Shown in pieces: positions 17,726-46,368 of a DNA stretch of 64,000 bases (position 1 is the first letter of the stretch; each line of letters starts with the position of its first letter). A program made the position numbers and the translations under genes. Source of the stretch: Streptomyces kurssanovii. GTDB taxonomy: Bacteria; Actinomycetota; Actinomycetes; Streptomycetales; Streptomycetaceae. The DNA is taken from the NCBI RefSeq assembly GCF_014649695.1, contig NZ_BMTN01000016.1:1-64000 (forward strand), given 5' to 3'. Under the pieces are notes generated by a model. It did not search any database and was not told where the DNA came from. It was given only the letters and a program-made list of their open reading frames with translations.

Positions 17726-19128
17726 CGGGATCCGCCGCGGCCTCGGTTGATCCAGGTGCGTTCCAGGGTGCTGATGAGGGCGGGGCTGTGCAGCAGGCGG
17801 GCCTGTTCGTAGGCGTAGCGGGCGAGGTAGCGGCGGAAGAGGTCGGCGGGTTCCTCGACGAGGTTGAGCATGCGCCGGTTGGCGCCGACGGCGGGGTGGT
17901 CGAGGTGCTGGGCGGCGCGTTCGACGGCGCTGTCCATGGTGTCGGCGGGGGCCGTCTCGTCGACGATGAAGGACGCTTCCGGGTCGCCGGCGCTCAGTTT
18001 GTGGCCCCAGAAGACGAGGCGGCGGGTGAGGCGGGAGCCGGCGGGGTGCAGCAGGCGCAGGTTGGACACGCCGGGCACCAGTCCCTCTTCCATGGCGGGG
18101 AGGCTGAACCAGGCGTCGTCGGCGGCGACGACGCGGTCCATGACGGGCAGGATCTGCAGGCCGCCGCCGATGGCGAAGGCGTCGACGGCGCCGACCCAGG
18201 GCTTGTCGGCGTCGGGCCACCAGTGGTCGCCGCTGCCGCCCGTGGGGTCGTCGAGGTACAGGCCGCGGACGAACTTGGCGATGTAGCCGGCTTCGCGGCG
18301 CAGCAGGAAGCCGAGGAGGGAGATGTCGCCGTGGTAGAGGTGGGTGAGGTTGATGCCGGCGCTGAAGACGCGGCGGCCGGCGTGGGCGGGGTGGGTCTGG
18401 GCGGCGCCGCGCAGGACGCCGACGTGGCTGGCGGGGTCCAGGAGCACCAGGTCGCAGCCGGTCTCCAGGGCTTCGACGGCGGCGTCGTCCTCGGCGTTGA
18501 GGAACTCGTCGTTGCACAGTTCGAGGTGGGCGATGCCGTCGCGGCGGGTGACGGTGGCGATGCCCAGGTCGGCGTGGCCGGTGAGCTGGTAGTCGAGCAG
18601 GGCGGCCCGGGCGCGGGGGGTGGGGCGCAGCATGGAGCGCAGCAGGTGGTTGCCGGCGGTGGGGGCGCTGAGGACGGCCTGGAAGAAGATGCCGACGGCG
18701 ATCTCCCAGCCTTCCTTGTTGCGCTGCATGTGGCGGGCGTCGTCGGCCAGTTGGGCGGGGGTGGGGACCAGGCCGGGGAAGTGGCGGGCGGCGAGGGCGG
18801 TCAGTTCGTCGAGGCGCGGGGTGCGGGTGAGGCCGTCGGTGAGTTCGGCGTAGACCCGTTCGGCGTGGGTGGCCAGGAAGCGGTGGCGCAGGGTGTGGGC
18901 GCCGTCGTGGACGGCGGCCGCGTCGCGCTGCCGGTCGGGGTCGCGTTCGGTGCGCGGCGGCAGGTCGGCGATGAGCCGCATGGTGGTGTCGAGGTAGGCG
19001 GTGACGGCCGTCCGGTCCTTGGTGAACTCGCCGGTCAGGGCGGGTGGCCGGGCCGGCAGGGCACGCAGGAGGACGGCGGGGGCGGCGTTGGTCGCCGGGG
19101 CCTCGGCGGCGAGGGTCGGTGTGCGCAC
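17722..19128 (-). CDS. pglA: DpgC-like phenylacetyl-CoA oxidising enzyme of the enoyl-CoA hydratase superfamily
   Basis: 468-residue protein with a helical N-terminal third and a C-terminal crotonase fold (oxyanion-hole segment FSAGINLTHLYHGDIS; AIGGGLQILPVMD; SLPAMEEGLVPGVSNLRL). This layout resembles DpgC, the cofactor-free dioxygenase that turns dihydroxyphenylacetyl-CoA into the glyoxylate in vancomycin-type pathways. Here it should act on phenylacetyl-CoA, giving benzoylformyl-CoA or phenylglyoxylate. If it hydrolyses the thioester as DpgC does, PglD would be an editing enzyme. The GTG at 19128 has GGAGA upstream and lies 17 bp after snbDE, so the pgl genes probably continue the snb transcript. 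Confidence 0.87.
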   Translation of the reverse strand: MRTPTLAAEAPATNAAPAVLLRALPARPPALTGEFTKDRTAVTAYLDTTMRLIADLPPRTERDPDRQRDAAAVHDGAHTLRHRFLATHAERVYAELTDGLTRTPRLDELTALAARHFPGLVPTPAQLADDARHMQRNKEGWEIAVGIFFQAVLSAPTAGNHLLRSMLRPTPRARAALLDYQLTGHADLGIATVTRRDGIAHLELCNDEFLNAEDDAAVEALETGCDLVLLDPASHVGVLRGAAQTHPAHAGRRVFSAGINLTHLYHGDISLLGFLLRREAGYIAKFVRGLYLDDPTGGSGDHWWPDADKPWVGAVDAFAIGGGLQILPVMDRVVAADDAWFSLPAMEEGLVPGVSNLRLLHPAGSRLTRRLVFWGHKLSAGDPEASFIVDETAPADTMDSAVERAAQHLDHPAVGANRRMLNLVEEPADLFRRYLARYAYEQARLLHSPALISTLERTWINRGRGGSR

Positions 19129-19145
19129 GGTGTGTCTCCGATCGT

Positions 19146-41479
<22,334 letters not shown>

Positions 41480-41530
41480 TCTTCCCCCAAGGTCCGGGCC
41501 GTCCGCGGCTGGGCGGCGAGAATCCCGCTC

Positions 41531-41573
41531 AGCCTCGCGGGAGGGGTTGACGGGGCGCTGACCCGCTCCTGAT
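41531..41573 (-). promoter_or_regulatory. SARP-type triple heptamer and -10 upstream of snbC
   Basis: On the minus strand, ATCAGGA (41567-41573), GTCAGCG (41556-41562) and GTCAACC (41545-41551) step by 11 bases, followed 8 bases later by GAGGCT (41531-41536), a possible -10. The middle heptamer is perfect GTCAGSS and the outer two are degenerate. It lies between the regulator gene stop (41588) and the snbC GTG (41479), so it should drive the long snbC-snbDE-pgl transcript. Confidence 0.72.
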
Positions 41574-41587
41574 GTGCCGGCGGGGCG

Positions 41588-42349
41588 TCAGCGCAGGCCG
41601 GTCTCGAAGGCGTAGATGGCCACATGCACGCGGTTGCGCAGCCGCAGCTTGTTCAGCAGGTTCTGCACATGGGTCTTGACGGTGTGCTCGGACAGCGTCA
41701 GCGACTGGGCAATCTCGGTGTTGGACAGTCCGCGGGCCACCAGGTCGAGGATCTGGCACTCGCGGCCGGTGAGCTGCTCGGGCGGCACATCGGAGACGGT
41801 GGCGGCGGCCCGGGGCCGGGGTGCGGCCTTCTCCGGCGTGGCGGCGGTGGCGGGTGCCCGGGCGGGTTCCGGGGCGGTGGGGGGCAGCGGGCCGCGGGTC
41901 AGCGAGTAGCCGGCGGCGGCCAGTGAGACGGCGGCGGCCAGTTGCTGGGAGGTGGTGGAGTGGGGCAGATGGCCGTGCAGGACGGCCGTGGTCCCGCCCT
42001 GGGGCTCGGCCCCGCCGACCGTCAGGACCCGTATGCCGGGGTCGACCTCGCGCAGCAGCGCGTCGGCCTCGTGCGCCTCGCGCAGTCCGTGGACGACGAG
42101 CACGTCGGGCGCCTGGGCCCGCAGCGCGGCCAGCGCCCGCGGGCCGGGCTCGTCCTCCCCTATGACGCTGATGCCGCCCTGCCCGTCGAGCAGGGAGCGG
42201 ATACCGGCCCGGGCGAGCGCGTCGCCGCCGACGAGGAACAGCCGAACGCCCTGGGCGGCGGTCGCCCCGCCGGGCAGCATGCGCAGCACGGAGGCCTTGC
42301 CGCCGTGCGCGGGCGCCGTACGGCCGAGGCCGGTTCTCGCATCCGTCAT
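41588..42349 (-). CDS. Atypical NarL/FixJ (LuxR-HTH) response regulator lacking a phosphorylation site
   Basis: 253 residues: a degenerate receiver domain (about 34-130), an Ala/Pro-rich linker (about 145-180), and a LuxR-type HTH (LTGRECQILDLVARGLSNTEIAQSLTLSEHTVKTHVQNLL, about 193-250). In the receiver, His87 replaces the phospho-accepting Asp (DVLVVHG), and the usual acidic pair after strand 1 reads VGGDALAR. It is therefore unlikely to be controlled by phosphorylation, and no histidine kinase is adjacent. It lies just upstream of snbC on the same strand. The pristinamycin cluster is known to contain an orphan regulator of this kind (PapR6), and this gene may be it; I cannot confirm the identity. 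The ATG at 42349 follows a GGGGGCGGG stretch; a GTG seven codons upstream is also possible. Confidence 0.88.
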   Translation of the reverse strand: MTDARTGLGRTAPAHGGKASVLRMLPGGATAAQGVRLFLVGGDALARAGIRSLLDGQGGISVIGEDEPGPRALAALRAQAPDVLVVHGLREAHEADALLREVDPGIRVLTVGGAEPQGGTTAVLHGHLPHSTTSQQLAAAVSLAAAGYSLTRGPLPPTAPEPARAPATAATPEKAAPRPRAAATVSDVPPEQLTGRECQILDLVARGLSNTEIAQSLTLSEHTVKTHVQNLLNKLRLRNRVHVAIYAFETGLR

Positions 42350-42567
42350 TACCCGCCCCCTGTGCCGCACTTGTGGTCGTCAAGCACGATCACGCTATCC
42401 GCCGCCGGCGGGGCGGCCCGGGCTTCTCCAGCCGGCTTCGAGAGGGCGCTGAGCTGTTCCGGAGCGCGAAGCCGCGCCGCGCCGGCCGCGGGCCGGGGAC
42501 CGGCAACAACCGCTCGGGGCCCGCCCGAGGCCCGCTCGAGGCACCGGGCCCGGAGGCCGGGGCGGAG

Positions 42568-42597
42568 TTGACCGGGCCGGGCGGGCGGTGCTGGTAT
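42568..42597 (+). promoter_or_regulatory. Candidate sigma-70-like promoter for the HHE gene
   Basis: TTGACC (42568-42573) and TGGTAT (42592-42597) are 18 bases apart, about 33 bases before the ATG at 42630. The rest of the 280-base divergent gap (42350-42629) is GC-rich, with no other clear element; GATAGCGT read on the minus strand near 42403 could be part of the regulator's promoter. Confidence 0.5.
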
Positions 42598-42629
42598 CAC
42601 GCTTCACGACGAGGGGCATCGGGACGAGC

Positions 42630-43145
42630 ATGGGAACATTCACCGGTCCGAACGACCGGCTCGCGGCATTCGGCAACCAGCTGATCGCGGTCCATCTGTG
42701 GCTGCGCGAGGAACTGGCGCGGCTCGCCGACGACGTCGACGCCTTCCTTGAGGGTGGCCAACGGCCACGGGAACTGCGGGCCCACTGCCTGACGTTCTGC
42801 TCCGCGGTGCGCCGCCACCACACCGAGGAGGACGACTCCGCCTTCCCCGCGCTGGCCGAGCAGTTCCCGGAACTGCGCCCGGTGCTGGAGGAGCTGGAGA
42901 ACGACCACCACACGGTGGCGGACATCCTGCGCCGCATCGAGGAGCTGCTGGGCGGCCTGGGCACCGGTGAGGGCGCGCTGCCCGCACAGGAGGTACGCAA
43001 GGAACTGGACGGTCTGGCGGCCCTGTTGGAGTCCCATTTCGTCTACGAGGAGAAGAAGATCGTCGCGGCCCTGAACGACCTGTCCGCACTGCCGGGCGGC
43101 GTCGTCCTCCAGGACGTCATCCAGGACGTGACCGAGCAGGGCTGA
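42630..43145 (+). CDS. Hemerythrin HHE-domain protein
   Basis: 171-residue all-helical protein with the His/Glu ligand pattern of hemerythrin-like HHE domains: VHLWLREEL, RRHHTEEDDSAFPAL, ENDHHTVADIL and SHFVYEEKKIV. It probably binds a di-iron centre; related Streptomyces proteins are annotated as cation-binding. The ATG at 42630 is preceded by GGGACGAG; an in-frame start 14 codons earlier lacks a good ribosome site. It is divergent from the regulator gene and alone on its transcript. A biosynthetic role is not evident; redox or NO sensing is possible. Confidence 0.85.
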   Translation: MGTFTGPNDRLAAFGNQLIAVHLWLREELARLADDVDAFLEGGQRPRELRAHCLTFCSAVRRHHTEEDDSAFPALAEQFPELRPVLEELENDHHTVADILRRIEELLGGLGTGEGALPAQEVRKELDGLAALLESHFVYEEKKIVAALNDLSALPGGVVLQDVIQDVTEQG

Positions 43146-43533
43146 GACGGGCGCCGGGCGGGGGCGGGCACGTGTGTCATCTCCGCCGGGCGGCCCCGTT
43201 CCGGCCGGCCTCGTAGTACCCGGCCGTGAGGAGTGACCCCGGCCGGCCGCCAAGAGGTCTCCGGGCCGGGGTGGTAGGGGTCTTCAGTTCCTGGTCGGCG
43301 GATGAAGCCCCGCCCGGGCCGCGGCTCTTCCGGTTCACGCGGGGCGGTTCGTTCGTTCGCTGTCACACCTCCAAGCATCCGCTGACAGCCCGATCGTTGC
43401 TGGTCAGAGATGGCTGGGACATGCCGGGGTTCGGCCCGACCGGGCACCGCCGCACGGCCGGCAGGCGCCCTGTTACGCATGGCACCCATACGGTTACGGT
43501 GCGCCGGCACATCCAGCGACGCGAAGGGGGACC
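43146..43533. other. 388-base intergenic region before the DUF6879 gene
   Basis: No gene or RNA is recognised here. There is an inverted pair GCTGTCA (43359-43365) and TGACAGC (43383-43389) with a 17-base spacer, preceded by three GTTC repeats. Nearer the gene two GTTACG copies flank the segment 43470-43500. Either could be an operator for the downstream DUF6879/XRE unit, but the evidence is weak. A GAAGGGGGACC Shine-Dalgarno precedes the ATG at 43534. Confidence 0.4.
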
Positions 43534-44259
43534 ATGACCCGGCGGTTGAGCAAGGTCGGCACCAACTCCGGCAACAACGGATGCCCAACCCTGTACGAAA
43601 GCGAGGGCGGCGCCTACATCGTCCAGGGCGACCGCGTCACCGACCCGGCCGAGCTCGCCCAGCTCGACAACATCACGCCGAACGAGGGCGCGGTCACCGT
43701 GCCGCGCGAACTGCTCGCCAACTTCGGCCCCAAGGAGCCTGTGCACGTCCCGCAGTTCATCAGCTTCGCCGAGTTCGACGGCATGTTCACCACGCTGAAG
43801 CACTCGGCATGGCGGTTGGAGACGCGGCGCCGTTACGCCTCGGACGAAGCGACCAACACCTACCGGCAGTTCTCTGCCGGCGAAGCCGTCGACTGGGACC
43901 TCGACGACCCATGGTGCGTCGAACGCCGCGAGCAGGTCGCATTGGGCAAGCGGTTCGAGCGGGTGCGTATCCTCGACGAGCCAGCCACACCAGGTCAGCG
44001 GTACCTGCTCGACAACGCGCGCCGCAACGAGGCCGCCGGCGAGACGATTCGCGTGCTGCCACGCGGGCAGGCGGATGAACTGCGCCTGCCCCAAGAAGAC
44101 TTCTGGATCTTCGACGCGCGCGTCGTCGCGCTGCTCCACTTCGACCACGACGACGCGATGACGGGTGTTGAGCTCATCACGAACCCTGTGGCAGTCATAC
44201 GCTGTCTCCAAGCTCGTGAGGCCGCATGGCACCACGCACGGCCGTACAAGCAGGCATAG
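43534..44259 (+). CDS. DUF6879-family protein
   Basis: 241 residues. The C-terminal two-thirds matches the DUF6879 family often paired with DUF5753 XRE regulators in Streptomyces: a FAEFDGMFTTLKHSAWRLETRRRYASDEATNTYRQF segment, then DLDDPWCVERREQV, and the ending EDFWIFDARVVALLHFDHDDAMTGVELI. The N-terminal 80 residues (GCPTLYESEGGAYIVQG; NEGAVTVPRELL) resemble the small DUF397-like partners of these regulators, so the protein looks like a fusion of the two. The next gene is an XRE regulator only 16 bp away, so they form a unit. Biochemical function is unknown; such partners are thought to modulate the regulator. Confidence 0.8.
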   Translation: MTRRLSKVGTNSGNNGCPTLYESEGGAYIVQGDRVTDPAELAQLDNITPNEGAVTVPRELLANFGPKEPVHVPQFISFAEFDGMFTTLKHSAWRLETRRRYASDEATNTYRQFSAGEAVDWDLDDPWCVERREQVALGKRFERVRILDEPATPGQRYLLDNARRNEAAGETIRVLPRGQADELRLPQEDFWIFDARVVALLHFDHDDAMTGVELITNPVAVIRCLQAREAAWHHARPYKQA

Positions 44260-44263
44260 CGGC

Positions 44264-44269
44264 TACCGT
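44264..44269 (+). promoter_or_regulatory. Candidate -10 for a leaderless XRE transcript
   Basis: TACCGT lies 6 bases upstream of the GTG at 44276, the distance expected if transcription starts at the first base of the start codon. No Shine-Dalgarno precedes that GTG. Leaderless expression is common for this regulator family. Confidence 0.45.
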
Positions 44270-44275
44270 GCCCAT

Positions 44276-45112
44276 GTGAGCACGGACTTTCAGCAAGCCC
44301 GTACGGCGCTCGGTGCTCGGCTTCGCGAGCTGCGCTCCGAGCGCACCAGCCGTGGTCTCGCCGCCGCCCTCGGCTGGCCACAGTCCAAGGTCAGCAAGCT
44401 GGAGACAGGGCGTCAGACCGCCACCGCGGACGACCTGCGCGCCTGGGCAACGGCAACCGGTCACCCGGAGGCCGCCGACGAGCTGGTCGCCCGCCTCGAC
44501 GGTCTGGAATCCCACGTGCGGTCGTGGCGCCGGCAGCTCGCCGCCGGGCACCGCCCGGTGCAGGACGCCCTCACCGTCGAGTACGAGCGATCCGCCGTGC
44601 TGCGCGCGTGGGAAGGCTCAATGGTCGTCGGCATGCTCCAGACCGCGGACTACGCCCGCTACGTGTTCCAGGCGTACGCCGACCTGCACCGGTCGGTGCG
44701 CGACATGGACGACGCCGTACGCGCCCGGCTGCGCCGGCAAGAGCTCATGTACCAGCCCGGTCGGACGTTCCACATCGTGATGTGGGAGGCGGCCTTGCAC
44801 GCCCGCGTCTGTCCGCCGAACGTGCTGGCCGCCCAGCTCGACCGGCTGGCCGGCGTGATCGGTCTCGACACGGTGCGCCTCGGCATCGTCCCGTTCGGCG
44901 CCCGACTCGGCATACCGCCGGCCAACGGATTCTGGCTGTACGACGAGCGGCTGGCCATCGTTGAGGACTGGCATGCCGAGCTGTGGCTCGATGACGTCGA
45001 CAGCATCGGCGTCTACCTCAGGGTGTGGCAGATGATGCACCAGGCCGCCGCTTACGGGGCTGCCGCACACCGGCTGGTCGCCCGCGCCCGTGCGCAGCTC
45101 GACACAGCCTGA
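44276..45112 (+). CDS. XRE-family transcriptional regulator with DUF5753 domain
   Basis: 278 residues. The N-terminal helix-turn-helix (ARLRELRSERTSRGLAAALGWPQSKVSKLETGRQTA, about 12-48) is followed by a DUF5753 domain with EGSMVVGMLQTADYARYVF, RLRRQELMYQPGRTFHIVMWEAALHARVC and ANGFWLYDERLAIVEDWHAELWL. The GTG at 44276 (VSTDFQQARTALG) starts the known domain; longer in-frame versions overlap the DUF6879 gene. With DUF6879 it forms a Streptomyces-type regulator/partner pair. GAGAATCA repeats just downstream look like a target site. Whether it controls neighbouring biosynthesis genes or is a passenger cannot be told from the sequence. Confidence 0.9.
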   Translation: MSTDFQQARTALGARLRELRSERTSRGLAAALGWPQSKVSKLETGRQTATADDLRAWATATGHPEAADELVARLDGLESHVRSWRRQLAAGHRPVQDALTVEYERSAVLRAWEGSMVVGMLQTADYARYVFQAYADLHRSVRDMDDAVRARLRRQELMYQPGRTFHIVMWEAALHARVCPPNVLAAQLDRLAGVIGLDTVRLGIVPFGARLGIPPANGFWLYDERLAIVEDWHAELWLDDVDSIGVYLRVWQMMHQAAAYGAAAHRLVARARAQLDTA

Positions 45113-45120
45113 GCATCCCG

Positions 45121-45191
45121 GAGAATCACCGCGCCGGATCGGAGAATCATCGAGAATCACGCCGGACCTGATTCTCTTCCGTTCCTACGGT
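45121..45191 (+). promoter_or_regulatory. Operator-like array of GAGAATCA repeats with a promoter
   Basis: Three direct copies of GAGAATCA start at 45121, 45142 and 45152. An inverted copy TGATTCTC lies at 45169-45176, so 45152-45176 is a perfect 8-bp inverted repeat with a 9-bp spacer. TACGGT (45186-45191) follows as a -10, and an ATG sits at 45198, exactly where a leaderless start would be. That ATG opens only a 17-codon frame (45198-45251). The array follows the XRE stop by a few bases and is a good candidate for that regulator's binding site. Confidence 0.6.
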
Positions 45192-45459
45192 GCGGGCATG
45201 GACTCGGACACCCGGCCCCCAGGGGCTGCCTCAGCCCAAGGAGTCGCGTGAGGCGGTCTGCGCGCGGGATGCGGACAAGCTGGAGTGCATGCTTCAGGGC
45301 ATCGAGTACAAGGCGCAGGGCTATGAGAACGCCCAGCGATGGATCGACAACAGCCGCGGCCGGATCGTGACGAAGACGGGGCAGCGTCTTGCCGACGAGC
45401 TCCTGTCCCAGGGATCGCTGGACTGGCTGCGCACGGCCCTGGGTGAGAAGCAGGCCTGA
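45190..45459 (+). pseudogene. C-terminal remnant of an HD-domain hydrolase
   Basis: The frame encodes 89 residues. From KESREAVCARDADKLECMLQ to the end (IEYKAQGYENAQRWID, LSQGSLDWLRTA) it matches what I recognise as the C-terminal part of Streptomyces HD-domain (YfbR-like) phosphohydrolases. The DADKLE segment is the last metal-ligand part of the HD fold. The N-terminal half with the HD pair is missing, replaced by an unrelated start behind the GAGAATCA promoter in another frame. It is most likely a deletion scar at the junction between the pristinamycin I and aromatic polyketide genes. A short functional protein cannot be excluded. Confidence 0.65.
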
Positions 45460-45501
45460 CGTCGCAGCCACCGGCACGCCCCTCCCCCGGCCCGCCCCGG
45501 T

Positions 45502-46317
45502 TCAGTGCTGGTGGTCCGCCATCGCCGCGAGGAAGCCGGGGTCGAGCATGGTGCCGGCCGAGGTGTCGGCGGCCGGGTCGAGGCCGGCGTCGTGGCAGGC
45601 GACGGAGAGCAGGTAGCGGCCGCCGAGGGCGGGGTGGGTGGCGAAGGCCCATTCGCCGCGGGTGGCGGGTGAGCCGTCGGGGGCCAGCAGGCGGCCGCTG
45701 CGCAGGCCGAAGCCGAACTCGGTGAAGCCCAGGCGCATGCCCTGGCCGAGCGCCTTGGTGTAGGCCTCTTTGAGGGTCCACAGGCGCAGGGTCTGGGCGG
45801 TCTGTTCGTGCTCGGGCAGCGGGGCGAGTTCGGCGGCCTCCGTGGGGGTGCACATCTGGGCCTGGAGGAGGTCGAACCGCATGCGGCGGTCGGCCGGTTC
45901 GGCGTCGACGCCGATGCGGCCGTGGCGGCTGAGGCCGACGGCCATCAGGTCGCCGGTGTGGGTCAGGCTCAGGTCGATCTGGTCGAAGCCGCGCAGGTAG
46001 GGGCGGCCGCCGAGGCGGTAGGCGAGGTCGAGGGTCTCGGGGTCGACGCGCAGGGCCGCGGCCGCGGTGTGTTTCATCAGCAGCCGGGCGGCGACGAAGC
46101 GGTAGCGCACCGTCGGGTCGGGGATGCGGCGGTAGCGGGTCCAGTCGCGGCCCAGCAGCCGGCGCAGGCGGGGGGCGGTGAGCGCGGCGGGCAGCCATTC
46201 GCCCCAGGTGGTGTGCACGACCGCGTTGCCCAGCCGGGTCAGGTTCTCGTGCACGCCCTGCCACGGCCCGGCGGGCCGCGGCACGTGGATCGGTGTGCTG
46301 ATCCTCTGCTCGTCCAT
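45502..46317 (-). CDS. Sfp-type 4'-phosphopantetheinyl transferase
   Basis: 271 residues. It carries the Sfp/AcpT motifs RIGVDAEPADRR (Mg-binding acidic residues) and LWTLKEAYTKALGQG, plus the upstream RYRFVAARLLMKH and RPYLRGFDQIDLSLTHT segments. It transfers phosphopantetheine from CoA to carrier-protein serines. It is the last gene of the minus-strand polyketide operon (51 bp after the acyl-CoA dehydrogenase gene), so it may serve the type II ACP. Sfp-type enzymes are broad, and it may also activate the many PCPs of SnbC, SnbDE and SnaD. The C-terminal 40 residues after the conserved core are poorly conserved. Confidence 0.92.
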   Translation of the reverse strand: MDEQRISTPIHVPRPAGPWQGVHENLTRLGNAVVHTTWGEWLPAALTAPRLRRLLGRDWTRYRRIPDPTVRYRFVAARLLMKHTAAAALRVDPETLDLAYRLGGRPYLRGFDQIDLSLTHTGDLMAVGLSRHGRIGVDAEPADRRMRFDLLQAQMCTPTEAAELAPLPEHEQTAQTLRLWTLKEAYTKALGQGMRLGFTEFGFGLRSGRLLAPDGSPATRGEWAFATHPALGGRYLLSVACHDAGLDPAADTSAGTMLDPGFLAAMADHQH

Positions 46318-46368
46318 CGCTGTCCCCTCCGAAGGCCGGCCGCGCCGGCCCCGCCCGTGGCCGGCCTG

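Noticed and set aside
43359-43389. GCTGTCA/TGACAGC inverted repeat as an operator
   Set aside because: The spacer is 17 bases and nothing else supports it; chance is likely in GC-rich DNA.
45190-45459. Complete small gene
   Set aside because: The recognisable part is only the end of an HD-domain protein and the start codon overlaps the -10 of the promoter, so a remnant is the better call.
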